A DNA stretch of 64,000 bases. It comes from Chrysoperla carnea (taxonomy: Eukaryota; Arthropoda; Insecta; Neuroptera; Chrysopidae). The stretch covers positions 98,450,368 to 98,514,367 of the forward strand of contig NC_058337.1 of NCBI RefSeq assembly GCF_905475395.1, in the 5' to 3' direction. Shown here piece after piece: positions 21,700-33,292 of the stretch; position 1 is the stretch's first letter, and each line of letters starts with the position of its first letter. The position numbers were made by a program, and so were the translations under genes. The notes under the pieces are model-generated. The model saw only the letters and a program-made list of their open reading frames with translations. It ran no database searches and was not told where the DNA came from.

Positions 21700-23080
21700 T
21701 TTTAAATTAGGACATCAACGGCAAAAAAACGATACTGGTAAAAATATTCAAGTTAATTTGATTTAAATAAACGAAGAAGCGTTTTTTATAAAAAAAATTG
21801 AAAAATTTGTGGTGTTCATATATATAAGAAAGTTGGTTCATACGATTTACTTTTTAATTTCAATGGACAAAATATTTGTTGATAAAATTAATAATCATTT
21901 TTTAAACTCATATTTTTGATCAGATAACGGAAAAAATAATTTATCAAATGTAACAAATCTAGAAATGAAAATATGTTGACACATTCAGGTGAACGCGACG
22001 ACATAGTAAATGGTCAAAATTTCATATGGTTATTGTTAATTCTGTTTATAGAACGCTGCTAATCATATTGTATTGAATATTTTATTTTGACAATTTGACA
22101 TTCAATAAAATTGGGTTATTTATAGTTTATGTACACTATAATACATACTCTGATTTATGGAATCTTATAATTATTGTCATAGTTTTGCAGTACTCAACCC
22201 CGGATCTACGTTTTTTTACAACCGAGGCAGGAACTTGATAATGGCACCACTTCTTTCTTTTCTGGGAAAATATAAACCTATCATAAATTAGCACTCTTTA
22301 ATCTCTAGTTGCTAATAGTTTTTATTTGTGTGTGACATAAAATTTGTTTACTTACCTACCTGGATTACGTCAGGAAAGACAACTGACAATCAAGACATTT
22401 TCTTAATCTTTAAAAGCATTTTTCCTCTCTAATCTTATCATTAATGTTATCAAGTGGTCATAGTGTCCGAAAAATTCTCGTCTTTTCAGACTGATAGCTT
22501 AAATATGACGCTATCATGCTCATTTGGAAACGCAGCACTTCGTCGTAAATAGAAGTTTGGCAGACTCGCCGTTTGGCAGACTCGCCGTTTGGCATAATAA
22601 ATTTGGCAGGCCACTCACGAAGCACCTTTTCACGGCCTAATAATTTAACCATCATTTAACAAAGCACCTTTTCACGGTCTAAATAAATTATCCTCATTTT
22701 TTTGTAAATATCATCATATATAATAAAATCAAAGACCTTAGCTCGATTTTCGCATGTACAATGGAAATTTAATAAAGAGCCTGAAATATCACAACATATG
22801 CCCACTTCAGCAGCTTGGTGGAGGGCTCGGGGTAGATCATTTTCAATTTTTTTTAAACATGAGGATTAGCCGATGCCATAGATTTGGTCAAGTGCAGTTA
22901 ATTTAGAAATTTTTTGGGTTTTTAAAAATGGCAGTTTTATCCCATTTATTATCAAATGCACCCGATTTTTGTGATTTTTGGGGCCAAATTTCCTTATATA
23001 CTGAGTTTTATCGAAATTGGAGATAAAAAAAGACTCGATTTTTTGCAATTTTTTAACGGGCAAGGGGCAATTTTTTTAAG
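21700..23080. other. Intergenic with small tandem repeats at 22555-22680
   Basis: No gene. GTTTGGCAGACTCGCC occurs twice in tandem from 22555, and an AAGCACCTTTTCACGG unit followed by CTAA occurs at 22621 and 22665. The minus-strand frame at 22458-22655 is produced largely by this repeat and is not taken as a gene. Confidence 0.5.
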
Positions 23081-23088
23081 GGCCATTT

Positions 23089-23385
23089 AGGTCCTAAATG
23101 GCCGAGCGGTCTAAGGCGTTAGTCTTTGACCGTTTGGCAACTTAGACTTAGGTTGCGGGTTCGAATCCAGGCAGCGGCAGTGTGAACAATTATAATTAAT
23201 GGGGTCTGTGGAATTGATCAAATTGTCATCGCTTGGATATGAACGAAGTAACCGATTCCACCCACATCATAAATGTAATTGTAAAAATGAATGTGATTTA
23301 ATAAATAAAGATTAACAAATAATGATGTGGGTGGCCTCTGTGATAAGGCGTATGTCTGAAAACCGGAGGTTCAACTCCATTATTA
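23089..23385 (+). mobile_element. tRNA-derived SINE with a second tRNA-like head
   Basis: The first head at 23089-23175 has box A TGGCCGAGCGGTCTAAGGCG and box B GGTTCGAATCC (23158-23168), the layout of a Leu/Ser-type tRNA. The T stem and the acceptor stem do not pair, so it is not a working tRNA. An AT-rich body ends near 23317 in AATAAATAAAGATTAAC. Immediately after comes a second promoter-like head, GTGGCCTCTGTGATAAGGCG (23331) and GGTTCAACTCC (23369-23379). CCACCCACATCAT at 23257 and ATGATGTGGGTGG at 23321 form a 13-bp inverted repeat. Confidence 0.75.
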
Positions 23386-26300
23386 TATTTTATATTATTT
23401 ATTATTTATATATCCCATTTACTTTTCATGACCAAATAAGGAGAAAAGGGTTTGAATTAATTTCAGAGTATTTTATAATCGCGTTTAGGTAATACCTTTG
23501 AAAATTGAACATCAATTAAATCTAGTATACCTATCTCAAAATCAAATTGTACTTTTTAAATGCTCGACTTCACTAATTCCTTAATTTCAAAACTAATTTT
23601 TAATTACTAAGAACAAGTATTTACTTTAACTGTGTATCGATATGCTCTTGGCGTAAATATATTTAAAAAATATAAAATAATAATAGAAAATTACTTTGAG
23701 GCATTGTTAAAAAATTGAACTTCATAATTTATTACAAAAACATCATAAAAAATAATTGACGACGATTTTATATGAAGATCCATCGAATGCAAATTACTCT
23801 AATTATTATTTTGAAAAATATAAATAAATAATAACTAATAAAACATATTTATTAATATTTATTGGTATGATCTTTATGAATGATAAAATTATTAAATATA
23901 CATCCGTTTACAAATGTTCTTATTTGTGAATGTGATAAAATTATCTTAATTATTAGAAATTATTAGAACGATTGGATCGATTTGGCTGTTAATATTCTGA
24001 ATAAGGATTTAAAGAAAATAACATCATTAAAAAGCAAACCTTAATATTTTATAGTATTTTTGTGTTTTGAACGATGGATATACGTATAGTTCTTTTCTTT
24101 TGTTAGTTTTAAGTCAAGGGGACTTGAGGAGTGGTCAAGGCAAAGGCGGTATAAAAAGGTGATACTGTGATAAAAAATAGGAAACGCTTTATTATAGTCT
24201 CACACAGTTACCCACCCGCTTCTGTGGGTAATTTCAACTTTAGAAACAAAGGCTACCGCGTTCACTTCCTTTGTCCTTAATTATCCCCTTCCTCGTTTTG
24301 TTCACAATTTCAAGGCTTTTAATTTTTTGGTGCAGGACACCAATTTTTTTCCTGAAGTTGGTTTTTTTTAAACTTTAGAAGTGGGCAAAATATGAACGGT
24401 TAAAACTCCCAATTAAACAAAGAGGAAGATACACATTAGTGACGGAATTTAACGGGATCACCATAGAGCATGCATGGGCAAACGTGGCTTAGTGAAGCCA
24501 CTCAGACTTCTGTAACTAACATACGAGTGAGACAGTGATACCCTAACCAATATCAACCAATAATACGAGTAAGACAGAGAAACAACATTTTTTTGCTACC
24601 TATCTTATTACTATTAGAGAAACTGAGATAGGTAGAAGAGTCGTATACCCGTCTCGCTTCCTCCTCTATGAGCGTTGCTTGCATAAAGAGACACACAATA
24701 AAGTTTATGGCAAGCAATAAACTTATAACAATGGTGGCTTTGACTTATAATAACTCGCCCATAGAGATTACATATAAAACTCTGCTTTGCCTGAAAGAGA
24801 CGGGCAACAATCTTTGAATGCTTTTAATTTGGGTTTTCAATCAATTTTAATTTAACTTTCAAATTTTATTACGAAATTAAGTCTACTTTTCCATTTTTAT
24901 GGGTAATCTACCGTATTGTAATTGTTGAAATGATAAAAAACAGATTAGCTCATGTGCGAATATGAGCTCCTGAAAGTGGTAATTGACTTTATATTCGTGT
25001 TTGGTGCAGTTTGATTTTTTTTCAACCAGCTTTTAGCTTGGGAGGCTAGTGCAGTCGTAGATCTCAATTGACTACGAAATTTGTATCTATCTAGAATTTG
25101 CTTTTATACATTTATTTTATCTATTATAAGAATATAAACTAACCCAGTTGAGAAGATTGAAATCTAAAGTTGAAGTTGAGAAGTAAAATTGATTTATAAA
25201 ATTAGTTATTTATATTTATGAAGGTCACGATAATTGTATTATGTGACTGACTGATACATAGCTTAGATTTAATAATAATTTCTATAAATCTATAATATAA
25301 TATAATATAATGTTTGTTGATAATATCCGTTAGTTTTGTATATAAATAAAATATATAACATACCTACATCATCAGGTGAAATTTTTAACAATACTTATTG
25401 TGATTTAATCTGTACATTTTCACCTCTATGTATTAGTAGAGACGTGAAGTTATTACAATCTTTCAAAAGTAGTAATATTGTGAGACCACTTAGACTGGGA
25501 TGAAAGATGTAAAAATATTTTAATAAAGGGGGACTGGTTAGGAAGGGTTTCACAAAAGTATTGAAGGAAGAGGGTCTAGTAAAAGATTTAGAGGTTGAAA
25601 GAGAGTTTCGTCACGTGAAATTCACTTGCAAGCTACATCATTTCATCGAAATTTCTTAGAATATAAAGTAAAAGGAAGGCGGGTTGGGTACGGCTAAGAG
25701 TCGTGGAATGTCATGAGAAAGAGGGGGCTAAAATAACAAGCTTAAATTACAAACTATTTGTAATTTAATAGTTATTGACAGTAGGAGAGTGAAAAACTTG
25801 CCACTGATTGGTTACTTTGCTTACGTCTTAAATTTTATTTGCTGACGTCTTCTGTAATGGATTAAGGAAGTCAATTATAGACTTTGTGATCTATTTTGAT
25901 TCTATAAAATCCATGAAAATTTATTTGGCATTGCCATGGTGCATTTTCGTAAGTGTAAAAATTTAGTACTTGGTAAATAATCGGCCAAATTTTGTTATTC
26001 AAGAAGTTTTTGAGGTCGCTGACCACGAAAATGATGTATAAAAAACTCTTAGGTATATCTGGGGACCAAGATATATTATTTGAAGAATTTTTCACGGAAT
26101 GCATCTAAAATGGATACTTGGGGGATTTTCACAAATATTCTGTTTACCAAAACGTTTTAGACATAATATTCGTGATCAACAAAATCGTGAAATACTCCCG
26201 AGTACCGATTGTGGATGCATTTCATAACCAATTTTGTGAAAAATCCTGGAGACTTTGTTAAAGTTTAGTAACAAATTGTGTTTGGATTATAGTTTGTACA

Positions 26301-27206
26301 CACAGGTCTTGAGAGAGTTTCACACCCATATATTTTTTTAAATGTATATCTACAGATACCATGATCCATTTCAAACCAGATTGTTTTTATCAGTAACATC
26401 GTATTCGTGTAGATAATAAAATAATCATTCGTTTATAGTTTTTAATCTTGATGAAAAGTTCAATAAAAATTACTTTGATAAATTATATCAGTAATAATCA
26501 AAACAACTTCTGTAAAATTCAAAATAGAAACAGTAGGCTGTTTTAGTCGCACATAACCAATACGATATTGTTCGTATGTCTAGTAATACAGAAATAAAGA
26601 CCTCAAATTTTTAATAGTGTAGGCTTTTTTTAGATCTATACTGTATACAACTAGTTTAGACAAAAAAAGTGTAAAATGAAGATTTTTTTTGTACTCGATC
26701 TATGTCTATTTTCTTGCATATTTACATAATATTGCTGTGTTGGGCCAACGGGGGCTAAATTACAATAGGAGGACACATCTACGGAATCGTGATCAGTAAC
26801 CCCAAAAAACCCCGAGTATATTTTTTTGGTTCAATTTGTTGAATATTTTCAGAATATTGTAATTTTGGACGAGCGCGATGCATTACCCCCAGAGGGAGGA
26901 GTGTATCGAAATAGTGATCAGCGACCCGGAAAACCCACGAGTATACGTTTCTGCACATTTTATTTAACATTTTCAAAGTTTAAAAATTTCAAAAATCACC
27001 TCAGAAATGGATTCTAATAATTGGCCTATTTGGCCCATAGCAATAGCCATATATTTATCGATTTGGCGAGCATTAAAGGAGCAGCAAGGAGTTTTCAAAT
27101 AACCGTCGAATTTTTTGAAAGCCTTATGTTTGGATAGATTTGACCCTCCTGAACGTATGCAAGTTTGTCCACGTGTAGGCTTTGAAAACTTATGAAAACT
27201 TATACT
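23386..27206. other. Long gene-poor stretch
   Basis: No host gene seen. Reverse repeat family L lies at 24200-24350 (compare 60800-60920). A direct repeat at 26767 and 26895 (GTGATCAG-GACCC-AAACCC-CGAGTATA, period about 127) makes up most of the open frames at 26779-27017. The rest is AT-rich and unremarkable. Confidence 0.45.
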
Positions 27207-27550
27207 GTGAGTACAGGTGAGAATATGAATGTCATCCTTTGGTATCTCATCCCTAGACCAGCAAATATGTACGGCGCTGCTGGATACTAAAGCTGTATAA
27301 GTATTCGAAGCGAATTACATAAATGCCGTACAAAAATAAATCACGTAGAGCTTCGAAAATTGACGGGAGATTAAAAATTTTCTTTAACTTCAGGTACCGA
27401 ACTTACCTGATTAATTTCTGTACGGTATTTATGTAATTCGCTTCGAATACTTATGCAAAGTTAGGATGCATCAATACCGTACTTATTTACTGGTGCGGGG
27501 TGAGACACCAAGGGGTGTGATATTTATATGCTCACCTGCACTCACCTGTA
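27207..27550. mobile_element. Family E foldback element
   Basis: An imperfect palindrome about 344 bases long centred near 27378. The inner arms 27297-27335 and 27416-27454 are nearly perfect (TATTCGAAGCGAATTACAT). The outer arms share TGAGT-CAGGTGAG, GGTATCTCA against GGTGTCTCA, and ACCAGCAAAT against ACCAGTAAAT. No coding frame. A fragment of the interior (TACATAAATGCCGTACAAAA) recurs at 28570. Confidence 0.8.
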
Positions 27551-28065
27551 TTGCGCAAAACTACCTCCATGGTGCTTAAACCATGTTTGGGTCATTTCAT
27601 ACGAAAAGTTTTAGTATGGACAGTCTATTACCGACATTATATTGTGTTTGTGATATATTAGGATCGATCAGTAAACAGATATAATCAACATATCCCTTCT
27701 ATTTCTATATACAAACCGGCTTTCCATAATTAGTACGATATATTCCTTCATACTCTGCGTGTTTTCTACGCCTCAGACTACGAAAATGTTTAATCCAAAG
27801 CCATTGAAATCTAACCAAGATTTTTATTTCCACTATATGTATTTTATGCTTCTCAGCTTTTGTGTAGTCCCGTTATAGATTTTAGCTTTTATTTCATTAT
27901 AGGTAGTATTGTATTTCTAGAACTTTGGAAACGTACGCAATCTTTGAGGTTCGTGTGATCGAAGTATAAAGAATTCTATTTCAGGTTTCACCTCTTAAAG
28001 AACGGAATTCTTCTAATACCTATATATCAAATTTTATTTTAAAAAAACCAGAAGCTTTGATTGTG

Positions 28066-28086
28066 TATATATATATATATATATAT
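28066..28086. repeat. (TA)n microsatellite
   Basis: About ten TA units. Confidence 0.9.
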
Positions 28087-28384
28087 TTTTAACATTTTAA
28101 ACATATCAAACATACGAACAACTTACGTATATAGTTAGATATTGGAACATTGCTCGAATCGCTGATATAATGTTAAACTTCTATATTTTTTATCAGTAGT
28201 AAAATACATTTTAAATTATATTAATAATTTAATTTGATAAACATCTATTGTTAAAATGAATTGTGAAGTTGCTTTTGTGTGTGATTCGATTTTAAAACAG
28301 TTATAATGTTCAAAAGATGCCAGTTTTCATGATATCAATCTATTATTATTCGTATATACAGTGTGCTTGTTTCAAGTGTAATCC

Positions 28385-28460
28385 ACCATATATTGAGGTC
28401 CCAAATAATACAAAAAAAAACTTTTAACAAAAAGAAAATCGACTTCAAAAGAAAAACTTT
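28385..28460 (-). repeat. Reverse fragment of the CCGACTTCAAA repeat
   Basis: AACTTTTAACAAAAAGAAAA followed by TCGACTTCAAAAG is the reverse complement of the 3' part of the repeat at 1880-2230. Confidence 0.55.
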
Positions 28461-28490
28461 TTCAAAACGAATTAATATGTCCTAAAACGT

Positions 28491-28708
28491 AAAAAAATAA
28501 CGATAATATAATGTAGTTAATATTATTGTTATTTTTGGAGTCGGTGTATCTTAAAACTAATAGAGAATATTACATAAATGCCGTACAAAAATAAATTACG
28601 TAGAGCTTCGGAAATTGACGGGAGATTAAAAAAATAACGATAATATAATGTAGTTAATATTATTGTTATTTTTGGAGTCGGTGTATCTTAAAACTAATAG
28701 AGAATATT
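28491..28708 (+). repeat. 137-bp tandem duplication carrying a family E fragment
   Basis: Bases 28491-28571 and 28628-28708 (81 bases each) look identical. The 56 bases between them match the family E foldback interior (compare 27313-27370), with 2-3 changes. So one unit of 137 bases is present 1.6 times. Confidence 0.9.
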
Positions 28709-29254
28709 CATGAATTTTATTTTATTGCTTTAATAAAAGCTCATTCAATTAACAAAAGCAGAGAAAAATTATTTTTCAAATAACTGTAAAAACAATCAAG
28801 ATATTAAAAATTTGTTTGTATCCCTTTCTAGCAAAACAGAATTTAACATGGAGTTCTTATAGCAAACGTTTATATGACGTCAAATACTATGTCCGATATC
28901 TCTGTCTAATTATAATACAAAAAATTGATATCTGGTAATTTTATATTACGTTTTGGGTGATGCAGGACTTTTTATCAAGAATAACTTTTTTCATAAACCA
29001 AATAATAAAAAAGTATTTTCTATATAGTGCCGACTTAATTGGACACACTGTATATACGTATATGTAAGTAGCGTTGTAATATTTACAAACACTGAATAAC
29101 TTTTATCTCTAATGTTTTCAATATACAGACACACATATTATATTAATATATAATATTATATTATTATTAAAGTAAAATCAATCCTCAATTTTGAATACCT
29201 TCCGGACAAAATGGTCAAAAACAGAAAAGTGTAGTGCCGGGCTAAAAGTAGCAA

Positions 29255-29463
29255 TATGATCAAGTCGAGGTGAAGTAAAGAATTTCGTATGTTGACTGAT
29301 TCGTTTACTAGAGTACCTAAGGAACCCTAAACTCATGTAGCAGATTAAAAAGTATGTTTACTCTAACCATTTTTAGTGAATTAAAAACTGCAATTATATA
29401 TTGAAAACTACTAAACGAATTAGTGAATATATCTCATTCTTTACGTCACCTTGACTTGATCAT
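29255..29463. repeat. Small inverted-repeat element
   Basis: TGATCAAGTCGAGGTGAAGT at about 29259 and, in reverse, TGATCAAGTCAAGGTGACGT at about 29461 form arms of about 28 bases, separated by roughly 150 bases. Both continue into AAAGAAT. It is probably a small foldback or MITE; no target duplication is clear. Confidence 0.6.
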
Positions 29464-29589
29464 GCATTGAGCCGTGTTCGAAATATTGTACCTCAAATCT
29501 TAAAACAAAGATTTTTTATTTTTTAATTAGAGTATTTTGGCTACAAATTGGAAATATTGCTTGAGTTATCGAAGTATAGTTGGCAGATT

Positions 29590-30080
29590 CGTAACGGGGG
29601 TACATAGCGCCGGTGGCAAGTATTTAGATTGTGCCTTATACATATCAGGATCGGCTCTGACTATTTTGATGAAAATTCGTACACTGATATAAGAGTAAAG
29701 TCAAGGTTGGGCAAGGCCATAATTGTATCTTTTAATTTATTCAAATAATCAGAGTATCAAATTAAAGTAATGATCTCTCTTCGTTTCCGAGCAAAACATA
29801 TTTTTAAGGAACTCATTACTCTCCCAAATGATACTATAATTGTGTTATTTAAAAAAATCGAATTTTTAACTTTATGACGTCATCAGAAACCAAAAAATGT
29901 AATTTTGCTCTATCGTATTCAAATTTTATTCAATTTTGATAAACCAAGTATGTAATCCTACTAAATTTGGATCATACTTTTCAAATATGTCGTCAAAATT
30001 AACCTAGCTCTAAAATATTTCAAGAATGTGGAGTCCTGGTCCTGAAATTAAACACATAAGTGATAGCTAGCAAAAAATGT
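29590..30080 (+). repeat. Family B copy with GTAACG head
   Basis: A head with GTAACGGGGGTACATAGCGC then CGGTGGCAAGTATTTAG is followed, 170 bases later, by one family B unit (29838-30080: TATCGTATTCAAATTTTATTC, TAAACCAAGTATGTAATCC, AATGTGGAGTCCTGGTCC). The same head and body order occurs at 45760-46580. Confidence 0.75.
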
Positions 30081-30688
30081 AATTTTGCTCTATCACCAAT
30101 CAAAATTTATAATTGGTGCCACATTTTTTATTTCTTAAATTTAGCAAACCGGATTGAATTATTGTGTGGTAAAATTTGGGCCGGTATTTTTCCGAAAAAT
30201 TTAAGTTTAACGGTGGTAAAAAATAAATGCAATCGATGCGATCACGAGCCTTTGTATAAGACAAATGCGCGTTATTATAATTATTAACATGCTATATAGA
30301 GATGTTAAATACCACAGTTTACTGTCGGCTCATAATATTTTATAGTTTAAATACCCAAAACCATTGTGATCGTTTTTATTTGATTGAGTGACCGTTTTAG
30401 ATCATTGAGTCTAATATGTATAAATACAATTTCAAAACATTATCGATCAATCATATACAAATATTTCTTGTATATAAGTACGAATATGTGTATGTATTCA
30501 GTAACTTTTTGATAGCAAGTTATTGGTTTTTACTCGAGTTATTCGAGTGAATATATCAAACTCGTATTCAAAAAAAAGTAATTTGACTCGAGTTCGTTTG
30601 CACTCGAGCTACCGAGTCCAATCGATGCTACCGAGTAGATTGAGTGACACAAATAAATAAGGTTTAACTATTTTTTAGTATTTTATTA

Positions 30689-31188
30689 AGGTAGTACCAG
30701 CATGAAATCACTTTTCGACAGATTTGGCCGAATTTTTTTTCTCGGGTTTATAATAGCTTTATTTATGAATTCCTAAAATTTCATAATTTTTGACCGTTTA
30801 GATCGCGAGATATTTAAAGACAAAGTTCGCGATTTTGAGGGTCATGTCCCATTTAAAGCATGTAAAATTCCGGTCTCTCCAACAATTTTTATGATATTAT
30901 TATATATTGAAGAAAAAGTAGAAAAAAATGTTTATACAATACAATTCTAAAAAAAAAATTTAGAAATTAATTTTCACTTTCGAGATATTAATTTTGACGT
31001 AAATTGATCGAAATTGGGACGTTGGCATAATTATTTCCCATTTTAAACGGTCAAAATTTCTGAAACTTTGGGAATTAATAGTAAGCATTATTAAATTCTT
31101 AAATTTAATTTTTCGTTCAATTCTGTCGAAAAAAAAATTGTACCATTGCTTTAACATAGAAACTGCAAATACCATGCTGGTACTACCT
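30689..31188. mobile_element. Family D foldback element, uninterrupted copy
   Basis: Terminal inverted repeats AGGTAGTACCAGCATG at both ends (30689-30704; reverse at 31173-31188). The two halves share further mirrored words (TTTTCGACAGA, TTTTGACCGTTTA). Length 500 bases, no coding. It matches 59140-60586 in the opposite orientation over its whole length, apart from the transposon inserted there. No target duplication is clear in this copy. Confidence 0.9.
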
Positions 31189-31189
31189 C

Positions 31190-32830
31190 AACAAATAATA
31201 TTGCTAAGAATAAAAGTAATTGAAAATGGGTACATCCGCAATTTTTAGATGAATTCCTTCTAATAATATTGTAAAGTTTCTTCTCATTATTCCTACAGTT
31301 AGATATTGAATTGGCAGATATTTCCTTCTTGTTTTCTGATCAATATCAATTTTTTACAAATTTTGTTCTTACTATTCCTGCGTGAAAGAATTTAGGAAAA
31401 ATCCTGAAAAAAAAAGGATTTAATTGATTTGAAAATTTAACTAGATTTCTATTTGAATTTTATCCTTGATTTCCAGTGAAATAAGCGCATAACAAAGAAA
31501 ATATTTGATGTGAGATACAAAATAAGTTTAACCAAATGCCCATTCGTAAGTCTGGCCCTCCCAATGGATCGAATTTCGAGATTCCGCTCCATTTTTTGCC
31601 TTCGCGAATTTGTATTTTTTTTAGAGTTTGCAATCTTATAAATTTTACCTTGACCTCCCCAGAAAGTTATTGATATAGCCTCTAATTATCATATACACAA
31701 CGACTTGTTTATTTTTTGTATTATATCCATATTATTGATTGAATCATGAATTTTAATTTTGAAAATAAATTATAATAATTTCAATATGATGATGACATTT
31801 ACAATAAAGTATTACCGTACATTATATTTAAAAAAAATTTATATATTAAATAAAATATAAAGTAATATTTTATTTGTTGATGATTTAAAAAGGAAATTTT
31901 CAGTAGAAATAGATAGATACATTTTGCTTTCGAATCGGTTGCCCAGACAAAAGTATACGAAATTCACTATTTGATTTGATATCTTTCGATTTATAAATAT
32001 AAGAAATAAATACATACATAAATATTAAATTTAATATAAATCTTCTACAAACTATACTTAAAGATTTAAAGTTAAAACGCGCAACGTGTTTACGAAAGGT
32101 TGATTCTCAGCAGTTACTATATAATTTTTTTAAGTAGTTAAAACACTCCAAATAATTACACAACTTATAAGCTATTATTAAGCATTTTTCCTTTCTTAGT
32201 AAGCAATTGAAATGTTTTGGGATCAAATCTTGACTTAATGATTAATCTACACTAATATTGTAAAGAGGAAGTATTAGATTTGTTGTTTTTTGTTGTTTAA
32301 TGGATAAAATAAAAAACAACTGGACCTATTTAAAAAATTTGTTCAAAAAAAAAGTTACATTATCAGCGAGTAACTTGACCTGTATTTTTCTTAAAAAAAT
32401 TAGAGTTTCGCACCAAATAATTAAAAGTATCAAATTTAGAACAAAAGGGGGAATTTTAAAGTTGAAATTGCTCAGCGAAGCGGCTGACACTCTTCTATTT
32501 TTTATTATTTTTTCTATTATTTATTTTCAAAAAGAGTAAGACCCAAATACACAACAAATATATTAAAACACCTAACAATAGAATAAACAATAAATTTTAT
32601 TACGTAAGCAAAAAAAAATAAGAAGTTGCGTATTAAACGAGTAGACTTCGAAAATAAATCCTTAAAAAAGCCTTCTATCTCATCCATGATTAACACTTAC
32701 GCTTTCAATTTTAATAATACAATTTATAATTTTAATTTTAAACTTTAGAAATTTATAGTTTACTTTAATAATTACTTGATTTCCAGTTGTTTACCTATTC
32801 ATTAAAAGTTCATCTAGCAATTTATTGTAT
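31190..32830. other. Intergenic, no gene
   Basis: AT-rich sequence with no recognisable repeat or exon. The frame at 32300-32539 is lysine-rich by composition and has no coding features. Confidence 0.4.
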
Positions 32831-32831
32831 A

Positions 32832-33292
32832 CTAGCTGTTACCCGCCCGCTTTGCGTGGCGTAAAATATACCCGCTTTGCTGGGCAACATCCCCACTTGC
32901 ACCCCTCCCTCCACATTTCCTCGCGTTGGATAACATTTTTGTAATGTACACGTCATGCTCTTTTATTTGATACCCCACTTAGGTATATTTGTAAATATTC
33001 GATATTTCCTTCCCACTTTCTCGCTACACCTTTCTACCCTCCGAAGGTTAAAAAAATTTCTAAATGTAATTTAAAACATTCTGACCAAGTTTTGAACTAT
33101 TAAAAGCCATAATTTAAAAATATGAATTTTTTATTCATGAACACCCCCGCAACCCCCCTTGTGCGTGGAATTTCGTAAAATCCGTTCTTAGCTGAGCTCT
33201 ACTTGGCAAAAGGAATATTCCTGCCAAATTTCAAGTCTCTAGGTTCCAGAGATATCGTGATGAGTGACTATCTATCTATATAGATCTATAGA
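32832..33292 (-). mobile_element. Non-autonomous Helitron, reverse orientation
   Basis: Read on the minus strand, it ends with GCCACGCAAAGCGGGCGGGT, then AACAGCTAG at 32832 and host T: a 3' hairpin plus the CTAG terminus. The other end near 33292 begins TCTATAGATCTATATAG and continues into AGTCACTCATCACGATATC, then TCTGGAACC, a familiar insect Helitron 5' region. The exact 5' base is uncertain by about 7 bases. No coding. Confidence 0.75.

Noticed and set aside
22458-22655. 65-codon minus-strand frame
   Set aside because: Most of it is made by short tandem repeats (GTTTGGCAGACTCGCC and an AAGCACC unit).
23089-23175. Possible tRNA-Leu/Ser gene
   Set aside because: Internal promoter boxes are present, but the T and acceptor stems do not pair and a SINE body follows, so it is a SINE head.
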